Origin: JAPLKX01 sp035530195
GTDB taxonomy: Bacteria; Hydrogenedentota; Hydrogenedentia; Hydrogenedentales; SLHB01
Direction: 5' to 3'
DNA length: 11,504 nt
Assembly: GCA_035530195.1 (NCBI GenBank)
Contig: DATKVG010000059.1
Span: forward strand, 1-11,504
Under the pieces are notes generated by a model, which was not told the DNA's origin, did no database searches, and worked only from the letters and a program-made list of their open reading frames with translations. Shown here piece by piece: positions 5,337 to 11,504 of the stretch. Made by a program: the position numbers and the translations under genes. Position 1 is the first letter of the stretch; the number at the start of each line of letters is the position of its first letter.

Positions 5337-6350
5337 ATGGTAATTGTGATGGCCTCCCGCAAGCAGGAGGATATCGACTATGTGGTCGGTAGAATCGAGG
5401 AATTGGGCTACAAGGCCCACCTGATTGTCGGGACGAACCGGACCGTTATCGCGGCGGTGGGCGACGAGCGCGGTAAATTCCGGCTGCAGTCGCTCGAATC
5501 GTTGCCGCACGTCGAGAAAGTCCTGCCGATCCTTCAGCCGTTCAAGCTGGCGGGCCGCGAGGCGCACGAAGAAGACACGCGGGTGCGGGTCGGCCCGGTG
5601 ACCATCGGCGGGGGCCAGTTCTGCGTGATAGCGGGCCCGTGCAGCGTTGAATCCCGGCAGCAGATTTTCGAGACGGCCCATGCGGTGAAGCAGGCCGGCG
5701 CAGCCATCCTACGCGGCGGCGCGTATAAGCCGCGGACTTCTCCCTACGCGTTCCAAGGGCTCGAGGAGGAGGGGTTGCGCCTGCTGAAGGAGGCGTGCGC
5801 CGAGACGCGCATGCCGTTCGTCACGGAAGTGATGACGTGCGAGCAGGTCAACCTCGTGGCCGAATCCGCCGACATGCTTCAGATCGGCGCGCGCAACATG
5901 CAGAATTTCAGCCTGCTCAAAGAGGTCGGCCGAACCGGGAAGCCGGTGCTGCTCAAACGCGGGATGATGTCGACCATCAACGAGTTTCTGATGTCGGCCG
6001 AGTATGTCTTGTCCGAAGGGGGCAGGGACGTGGTGCTGTGCGAGCGGGGCATCCGAACGTTCGAAACCGAGACACGCAACACGCTCGACCTCAGCGCGGT
6101 CCCGCTGCTGAAAAAGCTTTCGCACCTGCCGGTATTTGTCGATCCCAGCCACGCCACCGGCCATTGGGACCTCGTTACGCCGATGGCCAAGGCCGCCGTG
6201 GTTGCCGGGGCGGACGGGTTGCTGATCGAGGTTCACCCGCGGCCGGAAGAAGCTTTTTCGGACGGCGCGCAGTCACTGAAACCGGCGAAATTCCTCCAGT
6301 TGATGAAAGATATCGAACCGCTCGTGCATCTCGCGGGCAAGACCCTTTGA
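5337..6350 (+). CDS. aroF: 3-deoxy-7-phosphoheptulonate (DAHP) synthase, type I-beta
   Basis: Condenses phosphoenolpyruvate and erythrose 4-phosphate to DAHP, first step of the shikimate pathway to aromatic amino acids; cytosolic. A ferredoxin-like domain (about 1-66) precedes the TIM barrel, as in the Thermotoga maritima enzyme, where this domain mediates Tyr/Phe feedback. Key motifs are AGPCSVES (99-106) with metal ligand Cys102, GGAYKPRTSPYAFQG (127-141) with the PEP/E4P-binding KPRTS, LKRG (206-209), DPSHATGH (269-276) with His272, EVHP with Glu298, and SDGAQSL with Asp309. As I recall it, this ligand set carries the same numbers in T. maritima. Length 337 is usual. RBS AAGGA sits 9 nt before ATG. 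Stop is 9 nt before scpB, so the genes form an operon. Confidence 0.95.
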   Translation: MVIVMASRKQEDIDYVVGRIEELGYKAHLIVGTNRTVIAAVGDERGKFRLQSLESLPHVEKVLPILQPFKLAGREAHEEDTRVRVGPVTIGGGQFCVIAGPCSVESRQQIFETAHAVKQAGAAILRGGAYKPRTSPYAFQGLEEEGLRLLKEACAETRMPFVTEVMTCEQVNLVAESADMLQIGARNMQNFSLLKEVGRTGKPVLLKRGMMSTINEFLMSAEYVLSEGGRDVVLCERGIRTFETETRNTLDLSAVPLLKKLSHLPVFVDPSHATGHWDLVTPMAKAAVVAGADGLLIEVHPRPEEAFSDGAQSLKPAKFLQLMKDIEPLVHLAGKTL

Positions 6351-6359
6351 GGCGGCCTT

Positions 6360-6962
6360 ATGCCTGAAGACGAACTCAATCAGAACGAAGCGGACGCGGA
6401 GGTGGAGGCCGAAGATCTCGAAGGGGTCGAGATGCTCGGCCGTGAAGAGACGCGCCAGGCCATTTACGCGCTGCTGTTCGTTAGCGACCGGCCGCTGAGC
6501 GCGTCGCGGATCGCGGAAGCCCTTGGCGGGATCGACAGCGAGGTCGTGTTCAATCTTCTCGAGGAGTTGCAGGCGGAAGTCGAGTCGATGCCGCTCCCGT
6601 ACACGTTGAAATCGATTGCCGGGGGCTACCAACTCGTCACCAAGCCCGAGCACGCTGCGTACGTCCGCAGGCTGTTTCAGATCAAGAAGAGCAAGCGGCT
6701 GTCCCGTGCGATTCTCGAGACGCTCGCCATCATCGCGTACCGCCAGCCGGTCACCCGCGCCGACGTCGAGTCGATCCGCGGGGTGAGTGTCTCGTACGCG
6801 TTCGACGCGCTGCAGGAGAAGCGCCTGATCAAGGTTTCCGGGATTGCCGAGCTTCCCGGTAGACCCAAGCTTTACCGGACCACGGACGAGTTCCTCATCC
6901 ATTTTGGGCTGACCAGCCTTAAAGAGTTGCCCTCGATCGAAGAGTTACGGGAAATGGGCTGA
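6360..6962 (+). CDS. scpB: Segregation and condensation protein B, 200 aa
   Basis: Winged-helix kleisin-interacting (Kite) subunit of the SMC-ScpAB condensin, which compacts and separates chromosomes. The first winged-helix domain covers about 28-105 (EETRQAIYALLFVSDRPLS at 29-47). The second covers about 110-185, with the family hallmark LETLAIIAYRQPVTRADVE (119-137), IRGVS (139-143), then GRPKLYRTTDEFLIHFGL (167-184). A very acidic leader (1-27) precedes the fold; Met25 is an alternative start, but GAGG at 6349-6352, 7 nt ahead of 6360, favours the longer form. It is flanked by DAHP synthase (9 nt) and the pseudouridine synthase (4 nt). scpA, usually directly upstream, is not in the window. 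Confidence 0.95.
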   Translation: MPEDELNQNEADAEVEAEDLEGVEMLGREETRQAIYALLFVSDRPLSASRIAEALGGIDSEVVFNLLEELQAEVESMPLPYTLKSIAGGYQLVTKPEHAAYVRRLFQIKKSKRLSRAILETLAIIAYRQPVTRADVESIRGVSVSYAFDALQEKRLIKVSGIAELPGRPKLYRTTDEFLIHFGLTSLKELPSIEELREMG

Positions 6963-6966
6963 TCGC

Positions 6967-7680
6967 GTGGTCCGACTGCAGAAATACTTGGCCGAATGCG
7001 GGGTCGCGTCGCGCCGCGAAGCCGAAAAACTCATCCTGGGCGGCCGCGTCCGCGTCAACGGGGCTGTAGCGACGATCGGTCAGGCCGTTGAGCCCGAATC
7101 CGACAAAATCGAAGTGGACGGTGGGCCGGTATCGCAGCAGCGGCTCGTGTACATCGTGCTGAACAAGCCGCGCGACGTCGTTACGACCGCCAAAGACACC
7201 CACGGCCGCAAAACGGTGCTCGATTTGGTCAGCGGCGCCGGCGCCAGGGTGTTTCCCGTGGGCCGGCTCGACATGGACGTCGAAGGCGCGCTCCTGCTTA
7301 CCAACGACGGCGAACTTGCACACCGGCTCATGCACCCGAAGTTCGAAGTCGAAAAGATGTACTTGGCGTGGGTTTCAGGCGGGATGACGCCCGAAACCGC
7401 CGAACGCTTGGCCAAAGGCGTCGAACTCGACGACGGTCTCACCGCACCTGCAAAAATAAACATAATCCGGCAGGACCGTGATGCAACGTTCATCCGGCTG
7501 ACATTGCACGAAGGCCGCAAACGCGAGGTCAAACGGATGTGCGAAGCCGTCGGCCATCCCGTGAAGACCCTGCGCCGAATCGAGTTCAGCGGCATCGACG
7601 TGAGCGGAATGAGAGTGGGGGAGTGGCGCCACCTTTCCCGTGACGAGGTGGAATCGCTGCGGCGGCATGCAGGCCTGTAG
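6967..7680 (+). CDS. rluB: RsuA/RluB-family rRNA pseudouridine synthase, 237 aa
   Basis: Isomerises a specific uridine in rRNA to pseudouridine, most likely in 23S rRNA (RluB type) given the scpB-rluB order common in bacteria; RsuA (16S) cannot be excluded. An S4 RNA-binding domain spans about 2-60 (RLQKYLAECGVASRREAEKLI). The catalytic domain carries VLNKPRDVVTT (64-74), the motif VGRLDMDVEGALLLTNDG (98-115) with catalytic Asp102, and the C-terminal HEGRKREVKRMCEAVGH (181-197). The usual LDxxTxG reads LDMDVEG here, so the Thr position is Val; the catalytic Asp is intact. Start is GTG at 6967, 4 nt after the scpB stop; no strong Shine-Dalgarno is visible, consistent with translational coupling. 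Confidence 0.9.
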   Translation: MVRLQKYLAECGVASRREAEKLILGGRVRVNGAVATIGQAVEPESDKIEVDGGPVSQQRLVYIVLNKPRDVVTTAKDTHGRKTVLDLVSGAGARVFPVGRLDMDVEGALLLTNDGELAHRLMHPKFEVEKMYLAWVSGGMTPETAERLAKGVELDDGLTAPAKINIIRQDRDATFIRLTLHEGRKREVKRMCEAVGHPVKTLRRIEFSGIDVSGMRVGEWRHLSRDEVESLRRHAGL

Positions 7681-7681
7681 C

Positions 7682-7700
7682 GATTGCGGATTGCGGATTG
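7682..7700 (+). repeat. Heptamer tandem repeat, GATTGCG x 2.7
   Basis: GATTGCG at 7682-7688 and 7689-7695, then GATTG at 7696-7700, starting two bases after the rluB stop. Such heptamer arrays behind genes are, from memory, common and variable in copy number in environmental genomes. No hairpin terminator was found behind the operon in 7681-7800. Confidence 0.6.
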
Positions 7701-7774
7701 AACTGAAGGGCGGCACGCGAGTGAAAGCCTTGAGTGCCTCCGATTGGGCGCAGCTAAAAAACTGAAATCGAAAA

Positions 7775-7792
7775 CCCCAGACCCCAAACCCC
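7775..7792 (-). repeat. Three G4 tracts on the minus strand
   Basis: Three CCCC tracts at 7775-7778, 7782-7785 and 7789-7792 are separated by 3 nt each; the minus strand reads GGGGTTTGGGGTCTGGGG. A fourth tract needed for a simple intramolecular quadruplex is missing, so only a two-layer or partial structure is possible. It lies just upstream of the -10 candidate for the GH172 gene. Confidence 0.4.
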
Positions 7793-7817
7793 GCTCGAAG
7801 CCGCGAGTCTGTCCATG

Positions 7818-7823
7818 TATAAT
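7818..7823 (+). promoter_or_regulatory. Consensus -10 box ahead of the GH172 gene
   Basis: A perfect TATAAT lies 63 bp before the ATG at 7887. At 17 bp upstream the sequence (TCGAAG, 7795-7800) is a poor -35, so an activator or alternative recognition would be needed. The leader of about 55 nt contains GGGAGGG just before the start codon. Confidence 0.45.
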
Positions 7824-7886
7824 GTGCGCGGCCGTGTTGGGACTTCGAGGGCCGGCCAAGTCCACAGTAACAGGGAGGGTAGCGTA

Positions 7887-8978
7887 ATGCGCGTCCACGT
7901 GAAATTACACCATGTTTGGCTGGCCTTGGCGCTTTTCGTCGTTGGCAGTGGCGCTTCCGCGCTGGACGATGCGGTTCATTCGCCGTTTCTGCTGGATGCG
8001 GGTGTCCGGTCGCGGTCCATTTCGTTTGAGAATCCAACCGGCGCGCCGGGATCCGGCGGGCAGGCGGCAAGCCGGCTCGGGCCGACGCGGAAAGGCGCGC
8101 CCGCCCGCGAGATCAAAGCCGGCGAGACGGTCGAATTGGCCAACATCGAAGGGCCCGGCACGATCCGGCACATCTGGATGACGCTGGGCAATCGCGACCC
8201 GGAAACGTTCCGGTCGTTTGTGATTCGGGCGTGGTGGGACGACCAGCCTCATCCGAGCATCGAGTGCCCGCTCGGCGATTTCTTTGGGTTTGCGCACGGC
8301 CGCGTGCAGTCCTATCAGTCGGCGGTACATTCGGTCGGCGAGAAGGCCGGGATGAACATCTGGCTGCCCATGCCGTTTTTGAACCGGGCGCGCCTGACGC
8401 TGACCAACGAAGCGGCCAAAGGAATCGTGCTTTACTACCAGGTTGATTACACGATCGGCGACGCACACCCCGCCGACGTCGGCCGTCTGCACGTGCGGTT
8501 CGCCCGGCAAAACCCAACCGTCGAGAAGCAGGATTTCGAGTTGCTTCCGCCGCGTCAGGGCAAAGGGAGGTTTATCGGCGCGCTTGTGGGTGTGCGCGCG
8601 TTAACCAAAGACTGGTGGGGCGAGGGCGAGATCAAAGTCTATATGGACGGCGACAAGGAATTTCCGACCATCTGCGGCACGGGCACCGAAGACTGGGCCT
8701 GCCTGTCGTACGGGTTGCAGCAGACGCCGTTCATGTACCACGGCGCGAACCTCGCCAAAGACGAATGGAACACGTTCTACCGCTGGCACCTGCCCGACCC
8801 CATCTACTGGCGTGAATCGTGCCGCATCACGATCCAGCAGATCGCATGGCGCGACGGGCTTGCCGAAACACACGACGACTGGTCGGCCGCAACGTTCTGG
8901 TACGAACCCATCCCAAGCGGCCCGCTGCCCGAGATGCCCAACCTCAAAACCCGCACAGCCGATATCTGGCCAAAATGA
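7887..8978 (+). CDS. Secreted DUF2961/GH172-family protein, 363 aa
   Basis: The DUF2961 family includes glycoside hydrolase family GH172, whose characterised members act on alpha-D-fructofuranosides/difructose dianhydride or alpha-D-arabinofuranosides. The substrate here is unknown. A signal peptide covers 1-25 (basic start, then WLALALFVVGSGASA). The family jelly-roll elements follow: IEGPGTIRHIWMTL (87-100), WWDDQ..P..ECPLGDFFG (116-134), the strand YYQVDYTI (183-190), and the region WWGEGEIKVYMDGDKEFP (243-260) plus GTGTED (264-269) carrying candidate catalytic acids Glu246/Glu248 and Glu268. A conserved YRWHLPDPIYW (298-308) follows. Length is normal. An upstream in-frame ATG at 7815 overlaps the -10 box; 7887 is chosen because GGGAGGG lies 7 nt ahead and the signal peptide starts there. 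Confidence 0.85.
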   Translation: MRVHVKLHHVWLALALFVVGSGASALDDAVHSPFLLDAGVRSRSISFENPTGAPGSGGQAASRLGPTRKGAPAREIKAGETVELANIEGPGTIRHIWMTLGNRDPETFRSFVIRAWWDDQPHPSIECPLGDFFGFAHGRVQSYQSAVHSVGEKAGMNIWLPMPFLNRARLTLTNEAAKGIVLYYQVDYTIGDAHPADVGRLHVRFARQNPTVEKQDFELLPPRQGKGRFIGALVGVRALTKDWWGEGEIKVYMDGDKEFPTICGTGTEDWACLSYGLQQTPFMYHGANLAKDEWNTFYRWHLPDPIYWRESCRITIQQIAWRDGLAETHDDWSAATFWYEPIPSGPLPEMPNLKTRTADIWPK

Positions 8979-9008
8979 TCCTATAGGCGGCCAAGAAGCC
9001 GCGGGGAA

Positions 9009-9569
9009 TTACAGGCTTTTCCGTTGTTTTTTTTTCGGCACAGGGCGTTGATCTCTCGGCAAGAGTGAGTGAAGCGCCATGCGTTTCTTCACATAGGCTA
9101 TTGCCAGCTTGTCTCGATCGGGGTCCAGCAGCCGCGTCACGTTCCGATTGATTTCCGCATTGCGCACTTGGATAGCGGCCTCGGCGCCCGCGCGTGGAGC
9201 AACCAGGCTTTCAAGAAGAGACTCGATTGAACGCTTGCCCGACGCCCGGTATGCCAGCAGCCGAAGAAGGGCTTCCGTGCCCCAGTTCATCACGGACGTC
9301 CCGTCTTCCCACTTTTTCACGGCCGAATGCGTGACGCCGAACTGTCCACCGAACCGGGCGAGCGTCATATTGAAATACTTGCGGATAAACCGTATCTCAG
9401 GTCCGGTGAGACGCCCGGGCTTGTCCGCAAGAAATTCGAGCGCTTTCAATTCGAGCGCATCGTAATCTATCAACGGTACAAGGTTGCCGTAGATCTCTAT
9501 GGCAAACACTTCGTCGAACGCCACCGGAAAGCCCAGCATCTCGTCGACATGCTTCTTAATTATCCGCAC
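9009..9569 (-). CDS. HTH antitoxin/regulator of a type II TA system, 186 aa
   Basis: Likely antitoxin that binds the adjacent toxin and represses their shared promoter. An XRE-like helix-turn-helix covers about 54-90 (RLTGPEIRFIRKYF at 53-66, LARFGGQFGVTHSAVKKWEDG at 70-90), as in MqsA/HigA-type antitoxins. The N-terminal part (1-50) has no cysteines, so it is not a zinc-binding MqsA domain; the whole protein lacks Cys. The C-terminal half (95-165) is helical and ends in a very basic tail. 186 residues is long for an antitoxin. The start is GTG at 9569, 10 bp inside the toxin gene, with AAGGA about 8 nt ahead; Met11 is an alternative. A run of nine A (sense strand) near the end encodes the PKKK tail. 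Confidence 0.7.
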   Translation of the reverse strand: MRIIKKHVDEMLGFPVAFDEVFAIEIYGNLVPLIDYDALELKALEFLADKPGRLTGPEIRFIRKYFNMTLARFGGQFGVTHSAVKKWEDGTSVMNWGTEALLRLLAYRASGKRSIESLLESLVAPRAGAEAAIQVRNAEINRNVTRLLDPDRDKLAIAYVKKRMALHSLLPRDQRPVPKKKQRKSL

Positions 9570-9883
9570 TGCTCATTTCCTTCAACGTAGTAAGCGGTCA
9601 CAATCAAAAGAACCGGATCTCTAAGGACCACTACCACCCTCAACCATTCTCCATCAACCGTTTCACCTTTCATCGCGTATGACCAACCGTGGTGCTTTTC
9701 CTCATACCGGTCGCGCTCCTCCTCTCGTTGGCCTTTCATGAGCACGCGCTTGACATCGCCGTAGTCAATACCGCGGAAACGTCTTTGGTCGCCGCCATGA
9801 ATAGAAAAGACGATTTTTCCTGTCTTTGCCCTGCGACGTATCTCCTGCAAAACGTCCGGGCATTTGGCTGGTTCCGGTCCCAC
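9560..9883 (-). CDS. DUF4258-like putative toxin, 107 aa
   Basis: Probable small RelE/BrnT-like toxin of a TA pair; activity, presumably RNase, is inferred from the family and neighbour. The family pattern is visible: helix VLQEIRRRAKTGKIVFSIHG (11-30) with the His that follows I/F-S/T, RFRGIDYGDVKRVLMKG (35-51), an acidic-to-aromatic loop HHGWSYAM (64-71), then strands WLRVVVVLRDPVLLIVTAYYV (80-100). Start is GTG at 9883, with AGGAG (complement of 9889-9893) 5 nt ahead. It is first in the operon and its end overlaps the antitoxin start by 10 bp, so the pair is translationally coupled. The toxin-first order is like higBA and mqsRA. Confidence 0.7.
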   Translation of the reverse strand: MGPEPAKCPDVLQEIRRRAKTGKIVFSIHGGDQRRFRGIDYGDVKRVLMKGQREEERDRYEEKHHGWSYAMKGETVDGEWLRVVVVLRDPVLLIVTAYYVEGNEQCG

Positions 9884-9902
9884 CCGCGCTCCTGGTCGAC
9901 CA

Positions 9903-9932
9903 ATTGTAACTTAGTTACAATCCGTACCGCAA
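9903..9932 (-). promoter_or_regulatory. TA promoter with overlapping operator palindrome
   Basis: The dyad ATTGTAAC-TTA-GTTACAAT at 9903-9921 has perfect 8-bp arms and a 3-bp centre, ending 20 nt upstream of the toxin GTG. On the minus strand, TTGCGG (9932-9927) and TACAAT (9908-9903) form a -35/-10 pair with an 18-bp spacer, so the -10 box is the distal half of the dyad. A dimeric HTH repressor bound here would block RNA polymerase: the standard autoregulation design of type II TA operons. Confidence 0.65.
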
Positions 9933-9997
9933 CTTTTATTTCCCTCCCCACAAGAAACCGTTGGACTTTAACATCTTTCACAGTTCCGCACAACACG

Positions 9998-11504
9998 CTA
10001 CCGGCTCTCTTCCGGGCTCAGCGTCGTTACAGCGTGCTGGGCGACTCGCACCACGTACTGGTTTGGGTCGTCAACGAGCTTGCGGAAGATGTCGAGGGCG
10101 GGTTTTGCGGCTTGGCCGAGCGGGTCGAGTTCGTTGGCGGCTTGGAGGCGGACCCATTCGTCGGGGTTTTGCAGTTCCTGGATTAGGACGGGCAGGGCGT
10201 TGTCGGGGCAGTAGCGGTGTAACAAGCCTGCGGCGGCGACGCGCACGGCGGGCGACGGATCGGCCAGCAGCGCCTCGAGTTTGGCCAGCCATGCCGGCGC
10301 GGTCTCTTTCTGTTGCTGGTAGAGGCGCATCACGCCCCAAAATCGCCCTGCGGCATCTTGAGCCTTCACATCTGCCTGCGGCAGCGTATAATTGTCCTTC
10401 CCGAGATCGTAAAACGATCGGCCATTGGCCCGCTTGTACATTTCCGACTCGGGCAGCAGGCCGAGGTCGCGGATATCGCGCATCCACTTGGCGAGCGCGT
10501 CCCGCATTCGGATCAGCGTCTCGGCACGGCTGGGATCTGCGGCGAGGTTGTTGATCTCGAACGGGTCGTTCTGGACGTCGTACAGTTCTTCGACGGGTTT
10601 CGTGTCTTCCATAAACAAGGCGGGCGGCCCCTCGAGCTTACCCTGGCGTTTCAACTCGGCCCATACCTTCATGGTCGGCATTTCGTACATGTATTGCTGG
10701 AACTGCCCGCGGCTCAGATGCGGCATCAGGTTGAGAATATACTTGTACCGGCCGTCGCGGATCGCCCTCGAGCAGTCGTAGCGTTCGTCCATCCGGTCTC
10801 TACCCCCATAGACGTACTGGCGCGGTTCGTCGGCCTGACTGCCGAGAAACGCCCGCCCCTGCATATGCGCCGGAATCTCGACCCCAGCCAGGCTCAGCAC
10901 CGTCGGCCCAAAATCGACAAAGCCCACAAGCCGGTCCGTCGCCGACCCGGCCTCGCCAGGCACAAACTGACGGTACTTTTCGGGGAACCGGACGATCAGC
11001 GGCACGTGAAGGCCCGAGTCGTACAACCACCGCTTGCACCGCGGCATCCCCGCTCCGTGATCCGAGAAGAAAAAGACAACGGTGTCTTCTTCCAGGCGGT
11101 CCCGTTCCAACTCACGCAGGATGTCCCCGGCCTGTTTGTCCATAACGGCGATCAGGTCGTAATACTGCGCCCAGTCTTTGCGGACCTCCGCCGTGTCGGG
11201 ATGGTAAGGCGGCACGGGCACCCGCGCGGGGTCGTGCCGTGCAGATTCGGAAAGACCGCGCGTCCGCCGTGCAAACTCCTCGTCGGGCAGGCGGATCTGG
11301 CCTTCGTGCGTCGCGGTCAAGTTGAACACGCTGAAAAACGGCTGGCCCGCTGCCCGGTTCCGCCAGTGGGCCTTATTGCTCGACTCGTCCCACGCCGTTG
11401 ATGGCGTCACAAAATTGTAATCTTCCTTACGGTTGTTCGAGCAGTAATAGCCGGCCTCGCGCAGGTATTCCGTAAAACACCGAACCTCGACCGGCTTCGG
11501 CGCC
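9998..11504 (-). CDS. Sulfatase, SGSH-like (S1 family), with C-terminal HEAT repeats; 5' end outside window
   Basis: Hydrolyses a sulfate ester or N-sulfate, probably on a sulfated polysaccharide. The frame is open to the right edge (first whole codon at 11503), giving 501 residues; the N-terminal part with the formylglycine motif (C/S-x-P-S-R) is missing. In window numbering, FFSVFNLTATHEG (56-68) and the metal-binding SDHG (147-150) with GMPRCKRWLYDSGLHVPLIVRFP (151-173) are typical of N-sulfoglucosamine sulfohydrolase-like sulfatases. YDVQNDPFEINNLA (308-321) marks the end of the sulfatase fold. From about 400 to 500 come two to three HEAT-like helical pairs (SPAVRVAAAGLL, DEWVRLQAANEL, NQYVVRVAQHAV). 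The signal peptide cannot be judged. Stop TAG at 10000-9998 leaves 114 bp to the TA operon on the same strand. Confidence 0.9.
   Translation of the reverse strand, partial: APKPVEVRCFTEYLREAGYYCSNNRKEDYNFVTPSTAWDESSNKAHWRNRAAGQPFFSVFNLTATHEGQIRLPDEEFARRTRGLSESARHDPARVPVPPYHPDTAEVRKDWAQYYDLIAVMDKQAGDILRELERDRLEEDTVVFFFSDHGAGMPRCKRWLYDSGLHVPLIVRFPEKYRQFVPGEAGSATDRLVGFVDFGPTVLSLAGVEIPAHMQGRAFLGSQADEPRQYVYGGRDRMDERYDCSRAIRDGRYKYILNLMPHLSRGQFQQYMYEMPTMKVWAELKRQGKLEGPPALFMEDTKPVEELYDVQNDPFEINNLAADPSRAETLIRMRDALAKWMRDIRDLGLLPESEMYKRANGRSFYDLGKDNYTLPQADVKAQDAAGRFWGVMRLYQQQKETAPAWLAKLEALLADPSPAVRVAAAGLLHRYCPDNALPVLIQELQNPDEWVRLQAANELDPLGQAAKPALDIFRKLVDDPNQYVVRVAQHAVTTLSPEESR

Noticed and set aside
8987..9002. 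Hairpin GCGGC/GCCGC between the GH172 gene and the antitoxin as a terminator
   Set aside because: Five-bp stem with no T tract directly after it; the nine-T run lies 25 bases on, inside the antitoxin gene.
10313..11401. 362-codon open frame on the plus strand
   Set aside because: Antisense to the sulfatase, whose protein is clearly recognisable; the plus frame shows no domain.
1..11504. CRISPR array
   Set aside because: The only tandem repeats are 7-bp and 15-bp units without unique spacers; no cas genes.

Overview
The window is GC-rich DNA, probably from a free-living, polysaccharide-degrading Gram-negative-like bacterium. A secreted GH172/DUF2961 enzyme next to an N-sulfoglucosamine-sulfohydrolase-like sulfatase, the loosely packed intergenic DNA with heptamer and palindromic dispersed repeats, and an ECF sigma/anti-sigma pair resemble Planctomycetota, Verrucomicrobiota or Hydrogenedentota-type genomes. 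That placement is inference from gene content; no rRNA or marker tree is available here.

Layout. Bases 1-1155 hold no intact gene. They contain an AT-richer block with several dyads (1-152), a perfect 3' half of a valine tRNA (153-197) that looks like an integration scar, dispersed palindromic repeats, a strong terminator hairpin (786-827), and a relic of the C-terminal end of pdxJ on the minus strand (880-981). An NCS1-type nucleobase/cation symporter (1156-2853) follows, then a small two-helix DUF3592-like membrane protein (3033-3605).

Next is a tight stress-type operon: three 15-bp palindromic tandem repeats and a putative promoter, an ECF sigma factor (3802-4383), its zinc-finger membrane anti-sigma factor (4386-4829), and a YbjQ/UPF0145 protein (4826-5155). 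After a good sigma70-like promoter comes a housekeeping operon: type I-beta DAHP synthase, ScpB and an RsuA/RluB-type pseudouridine synthase (5337-7680). ScpB is present without an adjacent scpA.

The right part is accessory. It has a secreted GH172-like protein on the plus strand (7887-8978), a toxin-antitoxin operon on the minus strand (DUF4258-like toxin 9883-9560, then HTH antitoxin 9569-9009) with an 8+3+8 bp operator dyad overlapping its promoter, and a sulfatase with a C-terminal HEAT-repeat tail on the minus strand that runs off the right edge (11504-9998).

No single feature is a proven new system. The best leads are the tRNA-Val half-site, the palindromic repeat cluster ahead of the sigma/anti-sigma/YbjQ operon, and the operator-bearing toxin-first TA module between two carbohydrate-active genes.
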